Part shown: positions 14,088 through 33,527 of the stretch, piece after piece
Layout: the number at the start of each line of letters is the position of its first letter
Numbering within the stretch: the first letter of the stretch is position 1
From: Vigna angularis
Taxonomy: Eukaryota; Streptophyta; Magnoliopsida; Fabales; Fabaceae
Assembly: GCF_016808095.1 (NCBI RefSeq)
Contig: NC_068972.1
Span: 4,353,001-4,417,000, forward strand
Direction of reading: 5' to 3'
Length of the DNA: 64,000 bases
Notes under the pieces: model-generated
What the model was told of the DNA's origin: nothing
What the model saw: only the letters and a program-made list of their open reading frames with translations
The model's database searches: none
Translations under genes and position numbers: made by a program

Positions 14088-17000
14088 CTATCTAGGGAAG
14101 AATACGGTAGTGGACATGTTATTTACAGAGGTGGAGAAAGAATGATTGATGGAGTAACCTGAAGATGATTGATGTTCAGCTGAATGTCTTCTAACTCTGC
14201 CTTGCATGAAAAACGCTGGCTCTAAAGGGAATGGCATTTCAACCGAAGGGTTGCTAAGATATGAAACGATGGTTCCTATTATTGGTCTGTCATCAGGATT
14301 TTCTTGCACACACAATAAACCAATCTGCATACATTTCTCAACTTCGTTTGGACTGTAAGATTCCACAAGACTCGGATCCAACAATTGAAATGGTGATACA
14401 TCCCTCCAATTGTTCCATGCCTGAAATTAATTACCCATTCAAGATTTTCCTTTATCACTTTCTTAAACTTTGTTTATGTCTCTTTTGAACTATGGTTCAG
14501 AGAACATCAGTCAATAAGAAGAAACAAGAATTGAATACTCACATAACTCAAGAGATCATCAACACGAGATGATTCATAAGAACAAGAATTCTTCTTTCCA
14601 CTGATAATCTCAAGAATCATAACTCCAAAACTGAATACATCAGACTTTTCAGAAAAGTGTCCATGCATGGCATACTCGGGAGGCATGTAACCGCTGAAAA
14701 TGAAGAATGCAGAAAACAATCAGCATGGAGATTATAAGGGACGTGAGAGTATTCAGAAATTATCACAATTATTTCATGATGATAAATAAACGAATTACAT
14801 AAATAAAAATGTACTTTTGAAAAATGTAAGGGTTTGCAACTCACTATGTACCCACAACTCTGTTCGTACATCCTTGAATCTGGTTTGTATCTACCATCCT
14901 TGCCATGCCAAAATCAGAGATTTTTGGATCGAAGTCATTGTCCAATAGAACATTGCTTGGTTTGATATCACGATGTATAATCTTAAGACGAGAGTCTTCG
15001 TGAAGATAAAGAATTCCTCTTGCAATTCCTTTAATGATTTTATACCGCTCTGACCAAGTTAATATTCTGTGTTTTGCGGGATCTACAGATACCATTAGTC
15101 AAATACATTACAAAAGTATAAATCAATATTTATTTCACATTCGATTAAAATTGCAATGTAAAACTCAGAGCAGAAACAAATACTGAAAAGTCTTACCAAA
15201 TAGAAAGTGATCAAGGCTTTTGTTAGGGACATATTCATAGATAAGTATTTTCTCTCTGTCTTCTTGGCAAAATCCTATTAACCTCACCAAATTTTTGTGT
15301 TGAAGTTTAGCTATTAACAACACTTCATTCTTGAATTCCTCCGCTCCCTGCTTAGAATTTGTTGACAATCTCTTTACAGCTACTTCTTCACCGTTAGGAA
15401 GGATTCCCTGTGATTACATGCCGTTAGAATAGAACAAGAAAACAATATAGATGACACATTGATCATCGCATTTATGTTACCTTGTAGACTTCTCCGTAAC
15501 CCCCTTTGCCGATCCTGCGGTCTTCAGAAAACTTGTTTGTTGCTGCTTCAATTGTAGCAAAATCAAATTCCAAGGACTCCAAGACACTGATTTCTACCCC
15601 AACTGCATTACAATTCACAGAGCAGTTATTGGAAATACTCACACCGAGTACATGTAATAAATATAAAGAAAAAAAAAACTATAGGCTTTTCTACTAAGCT
15701 CCAATATTGAAGATATAACAGGTTCGTTGATATTACAGTTTTCTCTGTCGTCACTGGCCTTGCTTTTCTTTCTCGCTTTAATGCGGTTGAAACCGTAGTA
15801 GCCAAAGAAAAAAATGATTACCAAAACGACAACCATGACAACGGCTATCACAATCACTTCAGTGCGAATATTTCCTGAACCTGTCAAAACGTGTCATATT
15901 GACAAACCACACACCGTCAACACCATTTCAACGTTTTCTTTTGTACAAAATTAATCAACTAATGATCAAACTCAATACAGCACATATTCGACAAGTATGC
16001 TAATTATATGAAGCCACAGTTGAATATTCGTGCTTACTGTCATCAGACAAATCTTATTATCTCTTGCAGAAAGCAATTTATGAAGAGTTGTCTGAGTTCA
16101 AGAATTAGTTAATCTCGTTTTTTTATATATATAAAAATGAGATCAGTGAAAATTTCTGGTTATTCTATTAGAAGTCAAATAAAGAAAGTATTTTTCCCTT
16201 CTCCAATTAAAATCTTTTGCTTTCTCTGTTCTCTTATTCTTTCCAACTTATTAGCCAACCTCAAAATATGTGGATGATCGGGACTACAATATTTACAATC
16301 TGATTGGCCACTTGTATTTTCAAGGATTGTGACTAAACTGTGATTGGTTGCAAATTAAAACTTTGATAAACCTTTCTCTCTCTGCTATTCTTTAAACCAA
16401 AGAATCCAACATTTTCATTCGAGAAACAAAAGAAAACAAACTTACCCTTAATCGTTGTTGGCGCGGAGGTTCCTGAATGCTGATAAAACGGATACGTTTC
16501 ATACCTAACAATGCAACTGGGAAACAGAACACTTGCCCCTATGCTCCCTCCGCAACAAGACACGGCGAATTCCGCCGCCGCATCGGCGATACACCGTTTG
16601 CAATCTCCGGCGGCCAAGTCTGGTGTGCACTGAGCGAGGCCATACAGGGTCACACTCGCAGAAGCGTTTTCTTGCTTAACAGCATAAGGGTTGGACCCTC
16701 TGAGAGCCAGTGCTGCTTGATTTGGAAGTTCATCGAAAATGGATCCTAAAGCAGTGTAGAATTTATTACTGTGCAAAACGACAGGATCCCCCAATGGGAT
16801 ATTGACCTGGTGCCGTGGCCATTCTTCCATTTTAGAGAAGAAGAACCTGTAAGAGTAGCGCAACAAACACTCGTTGTACCAAATCACAGCCTCTTTCGAT
16901 GTGGGACACGACGAGGCTATGCTTAGGGTCGCGAAACCCACACACTCTCTGCACAGAGCAAACGGCACGTCTCCACGGCACATGTAGAGGCCATAGACGG

Positions 17001-17250
17001 TGTCCGAACCCTCCCCAGATGTTGTGTTGAAGAATCTAAAGTTGTTGGTGACGTTGGAGGAAAGGTAGGAGAGAAGGGTGTTGAGGTTGGCATTGAAGGT
17101 GGTGTTTGGAGTGAAAGTGTGGTTGCTGGAGCAGCTAACGTTGTTGAACACCGAAGCAGATGTTTCTGTAACGGTGAGCACAAGGGTGCAAAAAAGGAAC
17201 AGTTTTAGACTATTTTTGGACTTGGTAATCATGATTCTCATGTGCTGCAA
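14088..17250 (-). CDS. Cysteine-rich receptor-like protein kinase, intact, 667 aa
   Basis: Exons: 17250-16446, 15880-15737, 15602-15481, 15407-15197, 15082-14845, 14693-14543, 14420-14088; total 2004 bp, open throughout. A signal peptide (to about residue 32) precedes two DUF26 domains ([29 protein letters not shown]). The helix is [20 protein letters not shown], followed by a basic juxtamembrane region (RIKARKKSK). Kinase landmarks: [10 protein letters not shown] (Tyr replaces the usual Phe in the glycine loop), [36 protein letters not shown] and [16 protein letters not shown]. The start is the first Met of the frame; a Met four residues further in is possible. Tandem neighbour of the other minus-strand CRKs, with about 2.9 kb upstream of the kinase-less gene. 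Expected plasma-membrane receptor kinase; ligand unknown. Confidence 0.93.
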
Positions 17251-20200
17251 AATCTCTGCACTGACTGAGACGAAGAAACGAGTGATGGCATCATGCAGAT
17301 GCGCGTGAAGGGATAGAAGTCAGAGACGGCCGCGGTCTATGAATTGGATTGAGGTTTGTCAACAAAGTAAAATATCACAAGTCGTGGTTTCATATTTTGT
17401 ATTTAAAACTAGTTCAATAATATATAAATGATTGTAAATAGATTATAATTTTTATTAGATGTGACAACTGCTTCTTTATCTCTTACGAAAGTTAATTTAA
17501 TCTGACTGTTTTAGAAACGTAGCGAATGCATTCTCCTCCCTTCTATTCCGTGGATAGTTTATGGAATATGGCATTTGAGGGTTTTTCACCAAACTGGTTT
17601 TTTCTTTTAACTTATCAAAATAGATATTTTTAAAAAACATCATAGCTATAGGCAAATTGTATCATTTGACACAACTTTTCACTTGAAATAAATTATGTTG
17701 GAGTGATACAATGACAAAGGTTATTCGATCCTTGTCCACTGTCTCTCCGTATGAGAGTTCAATCAAATAATAATAAATGTATGATAAATGTAAATATCTA
17801 TTTCTAATCTTTGATGTATATTTATAATTTTCAAATAGTTTTACATATCACTCCTACTCTTAAGAGTCGTCTAGTCGACTTGGTCATGAGATGATTACAT
17901 GACCATCTCTGTCATGCAATATAATTTATAAAATAAAATCATATTAATATCTCACTACTTTAATTTAATATATTTTAAAAGATGTATTACAAATTTGATT
18001 TAATTTTTGTTGAAATTATATAAAAAAAAGACTCGCTTAAAATGTTCTGTTTTATCTTTATTTATAACTTTTTTTAAATTATCTTTTTTTGTAAATTTTT
18101 AAAAAGTTATATTCCCGGTAAAAACAAATGTGCATTTGAGAGGGTGCGGCATTGTCAATTATTGGTGGTGGAGTCAGCACGGACACGTGATAGTAGAAGC
18201 CAACTTCGCTATGTGCCATTTTGCCTGTAGTCATTGACGTGGACCTAACCATAGCATTCTCATATATTATCATTTAGTCAAATTATTGAACCACGGGCTG
18301 ATGTCAATAATGACGAAAAAATTAACAAAATAGTAGAAAGGTAAGTAATAAAATATTTGCTTTAGTAATATCTTATATTTATAGTAATTTATAAGTCATT
18401 GTTTATTCATGTTTTTTTTCTTTAGTGTTATGAATGAATATAATGTGTTGGGTAGAGATCACATTAATTGTATAAAGACTACATGATACTCTTAATTACT
18501 GTTCACTGCTTCGTTTTCATATGTATCCAACATGTAATTAAATATTAATTTTGTTTTAGAAGCAAAAGATAAGAAGGAAAAATTATGATTGTGGTTTGTT
18601 GCGGGTGGATTATCTATAAGATTATTATAATAATTATTTATTACTACATTTTATTCACATGTTGCTTGTGTTACTTATTTTTATTTCACTGTAAAAGAAA
18701 AAATATAAATCTGTAAATAGGTAAAAAAAAAATTTAAAAAGGCTATCTCTTTTAACTTTAATTACTCAACCAATATTAAAAATCTTAATTTAAACTATTT
18801 TCTATTTAGTAGTGGTTCTAAAATTCATGTTAAATATATTTTTTATATAATATTTTATTTGATTCAATTATAAAGATTTTAAATTGTAAACCTTAAACTC
18901 AAATTCTTAATAGATATTATGCAATGTATCATAGGATCGGACGTTCCTACATACTAAAGGTGAGATAGACAGTCTAACTCAATAGATCCTCGTGACGAAA
19001 CCAAAATAAGCTTAAAGACCCGTTTAGCTCATATGTAAACAGAGGTCGGACAACTGACCCGAAAACATTCTTCTAGAGACATTAAGAAACAGGTTTACAT
19101 GCAAGTATTAATTAGTCTAATGGGTCGAAATTGGGCCGTGATTAAAGACTTCGTTAATTATAGACCCACTTCAAAAACTATAAATAAAGATAAGAGGTAA
19201 GAGGTAGGTGATCGCATTTACTGTGCATTTAAAACTATTGCTCTGACTCTGTAAGAATTGTTTGCTAATTTAAGCATTAGATAACATTTGGCAGGTATCC
19301 CTCCGGATGGTTGGAATGAAGATGAAGGAGAAGTGAGGACATAACTACTCGAACGACATTGGAGAAGAAATTTTGAAGGTGTTTATAGTTACTTGACCCT
19401 ACACCCAAAACATGCAATATTTAAAATTTACTTAAAAATTATTTCAATTATATTTTCTAAGTAATATAATTTTAAAAAATTTGCTTAAAAATCTTTTAGT
19501 TATTTATCTAAGTAACTCAACCTTAAAAATTGAAAAGTTATTATTTTGAAGTAATACATATTATTATCTATGATAATTAAGTCTAAATTTTAAAAAAATG
19601 TAAAATAAAAAAAAATATTTCTTTCGTTGAATTAAAGTTGAGTAAATTTTTAATAAATGTTACATGGTAGCGACCATAAATTATATTTTTTTAATATATT
19701 AATCAATGTATGTTTGGTTAGTTTTTATAAGGGACCACAAATTATATTTTTTAATATATCAATCAATTTATGTTTAGTTAGTTATACGAGAATGTTTATA
19801 AAAATTAAGGATGTTATTTAATATATGTTTTAAAATAATTATATTTGTTCTTATTACCTTAAATAGTTTTACATTATTTAATAGTCGAAATTTAGGACAG
19901 TTTAAATATTTCTCTTTTTTCCCTTTCTAAAATGTTTTGAAAGATTAAAATTATGACAAACAAATAAAAGTTAATATTTTTTTTTATTTAGTGAACTTGA
20001 ATAAAAGAAAGTTATCTCTATGTTTTATTATTGTGTTTATATTATTTGTACTTGTTTGGATGATGTATAAACATTGTTTAAGGAAAAGAATATATCTTGA
20101 TAGTTGTCACATTTTGCAAGAAAGTCTCATGTTTGGTTCAAATGACTTAAGATCAACTTGATGTGAAGTATTTTTGGGAAGTCACAATTTGGTACATTGT

Positions 20201-20818
20201 GGGATGAAAGACAGAGACTATGGTGGGTTAAAAAACATTTTATCAAAGTAGCTAAAAATTTGAAAAATTCAAAATAGTGCTTTGGATTAAGATATTCATT
20301 AATCAAATTTGAGACTAACCCATACCTATTTACCATTGTCAATATTAGGTAGTGAGTATGTGTCAATTATGGTTGTACCAATGTTTTTATAAGAAATACT
20401 TTAACTACGTATTTACTTTTCAAAGTAACTTTTTGATGTTCATAATTTATCATTAAAAGTGGAATATAAATTAATGTATGATAAAATGATATTGAGTCTT
20501 ATGATGGTAAGTCCAATGAGAGATCTCTAATAAGTGTATTGTTTGTTTGATTTGTTAAGATTGATATTTAAAGTTTACAAATATCTTTCTCATTTCATAT
20601 TTTTCTTTTATATCTTTTTGTTATGCTAATATAACATCAACATGCTCAATAAAAGTGGTAAGAAAAATTGTTAAAAGATCTGTTGTAGATTAACTAGGAG
20701 AATTATTAATATTATTAGGAGATAGTAAATATTTAGATAGTCTTTTATTTTAATGTATAACTCTTAATATTATACAAAATATGTTTTTGAAATATTTTAT
20801 GATAAATTACAAACATAT

Positions 20819-20821
<3 letters not shown>
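17251..20821. other. Intergenic spacer with a possible degenerate LTR
   Basis: This is mostly AT-rich. A less AT-rich stretch at about 18930-19380 has an LTR-like look: a TATA-like TATAAATAAAG near 19181 followed by a CTCTGACTCTG stretch and GGCAGGTATCC, which recalls the U5 ends of plant LTR retrotransposons. No internal domain, primer site or second LTR was found, so this is a weak call. Otherwise no gene is visible. Confidence 0.35.
19671..19793. repeat. 61-bp tandem duplication
   Basis: Two adjacent diverged copies begin at GACCATAAATTATA (19672) and GACCACAAATTATA (19733), both followed by AATATAT and ATCAAT. There is no coding content. Confidence 0.6.

Positions 20822-20862
<41 letters not shown>
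20822..20862. repeat. (AT)n microsatellite, ~40 bp
   Basis: An uninterrupted AT dinucleotide run. Confidence 0.9.
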
Positions 20863-21535
<673 letters not shown>

Positions 21536-21954
21536 GTTACCAACTTCGTAAATCATGTCACAAATAACTAATAAATGCATGATTAAAGACAGTTTACATA
21601 CTGACTAACTACAATGTGAATTATTAGGTGATAAAGTTTTTGATAAAGTGTCAAACAATTTTATAATCAAAGTATATCAAGTACTTGCTACTAAATGATT
21701 CACATAATAAAAACTTAAATAAACTTAATATTAGCAATGTTCAAATCAAACGTAGTTTATAGCTATATCTAAATTTTTATTTCACTATTAAAAATAAGTC
21801 CACATGTTATTAGAAGAATATCATATTAAAAGAAGTGAATGAATTAAGTTAAGATATAAACAAAGTTTTTAGTTAGTGGGATATAGGTCACTTAAAAGCA
21901 TATTCCACGTTAGAAACATAAGTAAAAATGTTATCAAAACTTTGAATTAACTTA

Positions 21955-25565
<3,611 letters not shown>

Positions 25566-26381
25566 GTCCGTGGTGTCTGTTGAGAGAGAGAACGTAAGAA
25601 GAGATAAATTAATAGTTCATTATTCATGTACATCATACTTCAGGTCTTTCGATCAGTCAATTTATGGAAAAGACTTTTCCTGAGATAATAAAATACTTGT
25701 ACGCAAAGTATTTTGGTTTAACAAAGAACTGACATATATATAAATAATATTATATTAATAATTAATAACACATTTATGTGATAATTAAATTTAACTTATG
25801 TTTAACTTGTAACTGATTTAATTTATGTGTTTAAAATACTATGTAATTTGTGTTTGTTTTAGTTTTGGATGGGGAGTTGGATATTTTAAATTGGCGGGTG
25901 AAAACATAATACTAGGATTTGTGTTTATATACAAATTAGATTGAGCTTGAGTTTGTTAGACTTAAACAGATTATTAAAATTAAAAAACCAATAGGAGTAA
26001 ATATAGTAAAGGAAATGAAAGGTGTGATCAGTACTTTAGGTGGTATTAATAGTCAAAATAGATGGGCTGTGATAGTGATTGATTGTTGGCCTATGAGGCT
26101 ATAACATAAAGAGTAAAGTTTCTTGGCTATATTATATCAAATTTCTTCCACCATCTTATCATTTTTTATTTCATTTTTCGAAACACATTAAAAAAATGAT
26201 TTTTTTTTCTATAAGACAATCACCACATTCCTATTACAAAAATAATTTTTCAAAAACTTTTTGTACTGTATAGTCCAGACGGCCACACATGATACCCCAT
26301 ACCAAACAAATCGGATGACCCTAGAGAAAAAGAATTAACTAAGTAACGAATGAATGTGGCAGAACCAATAGACAAGACATA
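25566..26381. other. Intergenic spacer and CRK promoter
   Basis: About 0.8 kb between the 651-aa CRK start and the 3' end of the next copy. It holds the W-box at 25655-25660; no gene is visible. Confidence 0.5.
25655..25660 (-). promoter_or_regulatory. W-box core (TTGACT)
   Basis: TTGACT on the gene strand, about 90 bp upstream of the start at 25565. The position suits a WRKY-bound proximal element; as a single hexamer it remains tentative. Confidence 0.35.
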
Positions 26382-29068
26382 TCATCGTGGATAAAAGTCA
26401 CTGATAGACATTTCATTGATAGAAAATGGTATAGAAGCAATGACAGATGAGTTGGAACTTGACCCCTGCTGCTTAATGACTATTTTTGGATCTATTGCAT
26501 GGGAGAAAAATGCTGGTTCTTGAGGAGATGGCAATTCAAGTGTCAGATCATTAAGATAAGAAACAACTTCTGCAATTGTAGGTCTTACGTCTGGATTTTC
26601 TTGGACACATAATAAACCAATTTCAATGCAACGAATCACTTCACTTTGAAAATATTTTTCTTTCATATTTGATTCAAGTATACTCAATGGTGTTCGATTC
26701 GTCCAATTTCTCCAAACCTGCAACGAATATCAAATTAATTACATATTGAAGTTGTTGCATTTTTTTTCTTAGATTATATATAGGAAATGATTATACTCAC
26801 ATTAGTCATCAAGCCTTCTTCACCTTGGTTTGGTCCGTAAGAATTTCCATTTTTCTTACCAGTAATAATCTCAAAAATGATAATTCCAAAACTAAAAACA
26901 TCTGATTTTTCTGAGAATTGTCCAAACATTGCATATTCACGTGACATATATAACCACTGTAAAAAAAAATAGTCAAATGGTATAATGTAAAAGACTGAAA
27001 AAGAAATTAATGAGTTAGAATTCAAAACTTACTATGTTCCAACTATTCGATTAGTTTTCACGCGATTTTGCTCTATGTCTATGATTCTAGCCAATCCAAA
27101 ATCTGAAATTTTAGATTATTTGATTTAAGATCATGATGGATAACTTTAAGTCGAGAATATTCATGTAAATAAAGAATTCCAAAAGCAGTTTCTTTAATAA
27201 TATTATAGCGTTGATACCAATTTAACTTCTCCTCTGGATTCCCTGATATATCAAATAAAAAAAAAGAGTAATATTTTATGTCTATATGTTAAGTTGAGTT
27301 ACACAAATAAATAATTTAAATTGATCGAAAAGTGTAAAGTTAAAAATTGTTTACCAAATAAAAAGTAGTCCAGACCACCATTTGATACATACTCGTAAAT
27401 AAGGATTTTCTCTTCTTCTTCCAAACAAAATCCTACCAACGTCACAAGATTTTTATGTTGAAGTTTGGCTATCAATAAAATTTCATTTTTAAACTCGACT
27501 GAACCTTGTCTAGAACTTGTTGAAAGTCTTTTAACAGCTATATGTCGTCCATCCATAAGAATACCCTATAAACAAAAACCATAATTTTAAAAAATTAACT
27601 AAAATATAAATTTATTATACAAAAACCCATTATTTAAAAAATATTACTAAAATGTGAATTTATCATATTTTCTTACCTTATAAACTTCTCCAAATCCACC
27701 TTTTCCAATCTTGTTCTCAAGGGAAAAATTATTTGTTGCTACTTTAATGGTGGCCAAATCAAATTGCAATCCTTCTAGAGTGGAACTTTCTTCCCCAACT
27801 GAACCGATATGTATGAACTATAAGTTTATGAACTTTTTAAAGTCTTAGAATCAATAATATTAAAACTGAAGTTTCTTTTAGAACTGTAATACATACAATT
27901 TTTTCTAAGAAGAATCTTACGAAGCTTTCTCGGTCTTCTCCTGAGAACATAGTAAATTAGACTCACGAAAGTCGCCAAACTAACAATGGGAACAACAATT
28001 AAGGTAATTGTTCGAGATTGACTTCTTTTATTTTCTGCACAAGAAGTGTATGTCATTCGTATACAAAATTATAACATATGCGATTGATTGTGGATAATAA
28101 TAAACAGAACTGCGTTGCTACAAGACAAAGAAAGCAAAATCAGTGAAAGGATATATGATAAATTAATGATAATACTATAATAGTCAAAGCTCAAATCTTC
28201 ATTCAGCCATGGAGATGATAGAAGCATGTAATATTAAACATAACTCACCTCCTGAATTGGTCGGAGGAACGAGTCCTGCCGGTGATGGTGTTGGTGCCGT
28301 TGAAAGGGATCGAAAAAAAGGGTAAATTTCGAACCTGATGATGCAGTTCGGGTAATAAACTCTTCCTCCCTGGGATCCAGCACAGCAGTCCGGAAGATCC
28401 AAGTTTATCAAGCTATCCAGACAGCTTCTGCAATCGCCGGGAGACAGGTCTTGTGTGCACTGAGCAAGACAATAGAGCTTCTGAAATATGTCTATGCTTG
28501 TTTCCCTTGTGGCGAACTTTTTAGAACCAGTAGGAAAATGGGCTGCTTCATCCGCAGTTTTGTTCATGGTGTCATACAGTAAAATCTTGAAGCTTTCTTG
28601 GTTGGTCATGTTGGTGGGGTTCCAAAGGGCATAACCAGCTTGCATGGTTAGGTTGGAGAAGAAAGAACGGTTGGAATACCTAACTATGCACTCATCGTAA
28701 TACACCACTGCTGCTTTGGACAAGGCGCAGTCTGCGGATAGTCTCTGTGTTCCGTTTCCGACACAGTGATTACACATGTCGGAGGGGATGTCACCCCTGC
28801 ACATGAATAATCCGTAGACTGTGTAGGAAGAGTCTATCCCCGTGATGGTGTTGTTGAAGAATTGGACATTGTTGGAGGCTTCAGAAGTTAAGGAAGAGAA
28901 GAGGGTTGTGAGGTGGCTTTGGAAGGTGCTATTGGGAGTGAATTTGTTTGTTGAACAAACTTGGTACTGATAAGAAAGGCCCTGTGCTCTAATGGCAGAG
29001 AAGTTGAAGATGATAGAAAATATAAAGGGTATCACGTATTTGAGATACGAAGCCATGGATGAGTTCAA
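26382..29068 (-). pseudogene. CRK pseudogene with intact ectodomain and broken kinase
   Basis: All seven exon positions are recognisable: 29068-28249, 28034-27897, 27798-27677, 27565-27355, 27242-27033, 26956-26801, 26717-26382. Exons 1-4 are open: signal peptide, two DUF26 domains (FMCRGDIPSDMCNHC; QCTQDLSPGDCRSC), transmembrane helix, and the kinase N-lobe with IAVKRL. Exon 5 is only 210 bp. Compared with the 651-aa neighbour it lacks 25 bp at about 27114, which removes the end of the catalytic loop, shifts the frame before DFG and brings in a stop. The HRD motif itself reads HHD. Exon 6 carries an extra TA in its first codons (about 26948), a second frameshift. The C-terminal exon is still open, so decay is recent. 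A transcript could still give a secreted or membrane ectodomain with a half kinase. Confidence 0.88.
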
Positions 29069-31280
<2,212 letters not shown>

Positions 31281-31804
31281 CTTGTATCCATAAATTCTTA
31301 ATATCCATCTTTCATTCTCATATGGGACATAGTTATAAATTATTAAATCATCTTTATTTTGTTAGATAATCTATACAAATTTATATTAACTTTTGTTTTG
31401 TCTTTAGTTTCGTAACTTATTTCTCATATACATTTTTGTATTATTTTTTATAATTATTTAATTTTATTTTATTTGATATTTATATAATTATAATTTCTTT
31501 CTTAATATCGGTAAAAATGAATTAAATACTTGATAATACTATATTTTTTCTATGATTTTTTGAAAAATTATTTAATTAAAACACCTTTAATAATTATTAG
31601 ATAATCTAAAATATATTAGTTTTGTTCTAAGGTGTATTTTTATTTTTGTCCATATTATTTAATTTTTATCTAATTGTTATTGGTTCTTTTATATAATATT
31701 TACATAATTATAATTTTTTTATATTTGATATTAAAATAAAATTATATTATTTTGGCTTAAATGTTTAATAATATTTTTTTCTGTTATCCTTATTTTTATT
31801 TTTT

Positions 31805-31925
31805 TAATATTTGGATTTTCTTAACACATAATAAACTAATATGAATAAATTTGATAAATTTCAACTTTCTTTTATGTTTGAGTCCAAGATGCTTAATAAT
31901 TCTTTATTCTCCCATTGTTTCCATA
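31805..31925 (-). pseudogene. Orphan CRK last-exon relic
   Basis: Read on the minus strand the segment gives WKQWENKELLSILDSNIKES, then a stop and further matches (CVxEN-like: YVLRKSK). It aligns with the start of exon 7 of the nearby CRKs (WKxWxxxxPLSILDSxIKE). In-frame stops and the absence of exons 1-6 nearby show it is a dead fragment. It points to a minus-strand CRK once present here. Confidence 0.7.
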
Positions 31926-31942
31926 TCTGTGATATATTTTAT

Positions 31943-31944
<2 letters not shown>

Positions 31945-31997
<53 letters not shown>
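31945..31997. repeat. (AT)n microsatellite, 53 bp
   Basis: An AT dinucleotide run next to the CRK exon relic. Confidence 0.9.
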
Positions 31998-32000
<3 letters not shown>

Positions 32001-32499
32001 TCTTCTATTTTTCAGTTGTAACAGTCATAAACTTAGTATTAGCTTTATCTTTCTTTAATCTGTATATAAATACCGTTATGTTTTCTCTTTGTGACTATAC
32101 ATATACTGTTCTCTTTAATGATAATGAGAATTTCTATCTTAAAGATCTTTTCAAATACTAACAGGAATTCAGAAAACATGTTAGTCCTATTCTACGCTAC
32201 AATATAAATAAGCTTAAATCGATATAATATGTAGATTTATTGAGATATTTATTTGATAAAATAATAATTATACTTGAAAAAATATTATGTGTGTATTACA
32301 ATATGTATATTAAATTATTTCATTTAAAATTAAAATGAATTTTGTTAGCACTATTTACAGTTTAAAAGTAAATATTTTATTTGATTTTTTATTTATTTAC
32401 TTTTTAAAAATATGTTTGAATATATATTGGTTCCAAATCAGATTAGGTTTTACCTAAAAATTGCAAGCCACTTAAAATATAAATAAGAATGGATCAGCA

Positions 32500-33527
32500 T
32501 GTAGTAAGATATTTTATCTTAAATATTATATTTATTACATAAAATATTTAAGATATTTATAAAGCCACTAACCACATTTTTAGGTAAGGTGGTTATTTCT
32601 TATTTTGCTTATAAATACAATAACAGGGCCAAGGGCCAGGTACGTTCTCTTTATGCCTAGAGACTCCAAATAATATTTCAGAGCAGTATCATAATCACTC
32701 TCTTGAGAGCTGAAGCTCCATAACTCATATCTGACTTGAGCGTCGGAGTATCTTTGCAGGTACCTCCCCTTCCTTTGGCGAGTATGAACAACAACAATTG
32801 GAGAGTATGAACAACAACAATTGGAAAAGAGCAAGCATCCCAGACAGCCAGGAGCAACAAAGACACACCGGACAAAGTTTACACCGAAACATTTTGGCGC
32901 CCACCGTGGGGCGCCAAAATGTTTCAGTAGGGATGTGGAGACCAAGATTCGAACCAAACAACTCGGGACCACTTCTCTTTGTACTGCTCTCACTGTGCTA
33001 TTTCTCTATGTCTTCTCTGCTTCTCTGAGTAAAGATGGGCTGGGTACCTACAAAGGCACTCCGACGCTTAAGTCAGAAGGGGAGGTGATTAATTAGATCA
33101 AGAGCAAAATATTTCTTCTTAGGGGAAAAACGTACCTTTTCTCTGATGTGTTTCGTATATTTAAAACAGTAAAATAAACTGTTACCTGAAAATCCGGGCA
33201 GTTATCGAGTTGGACTATGTATAAGTTGTAACGGCTAGGTTGTGTATTGACACTGAGTCAATTACTCCCGTGATTCACGGCGCTGGTTAGCTAATATGCG
33301 TAACCGCTTATCTGTAACTGTTAAACCGTATGCTACGATATCGCGCGTTGTATGTCGATCGTCCTGTGTGTCGACACGGATAGGCGACTTGTCGTATGAA
33401 CGTCACATGTCGCGACATTACTGTTTGGTTGTCGAGCACCAAGTGGTCGACGACAATGTGCGGTCATACGATATTATGACGTCTGTCGTCAGGTCGCCCG
33501 GGTTACCGGTCGACTGTTGGAGGATCA
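32500..33527. mobile_element. Head-to-head LTR retrotransposon fragments
   Basis: This stretch is present in R copy 1 only. Two LTR-like ends face each other. The left reads toward the centre with a TATA-like TTATAAATAC (~32610), then TCTGACTTGAGCGTCGGAG and TTTGCAGGTACC (~32731-32765), ending in GAAACA before a primer-site-like sequence. The right carries the same U5-type sequence in reverse (GGTACCTACAAAGGCACTCC, ~33050). A 22-bp unit (GAGTATGAACAACAACAATTGG) is tandemly doubled at about 32779-32823. No gag or pol ORF is present. The inverted arrangement suggests two insertions or a rearranged pair. The right half has a less AT-rich, CG-containing sequence unlike its surroundings. Confidence 0.6.
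32895..32912 (+). other. Primer-binding-site-like sequence within a palindrome
   Basis: TGGCGCCCACCGTGGGGC resembles the tRNA-Lys-type primer-binding site of retroelements (the known form differs at about one base). It lies in a hairpin: AAACATTTTGGCGCCC on the left and GGGCGCCAAAATGTTT on the right (about 32888-32924), so each of the two facing LTR ends runs into the same site. Confidence 0.5.
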
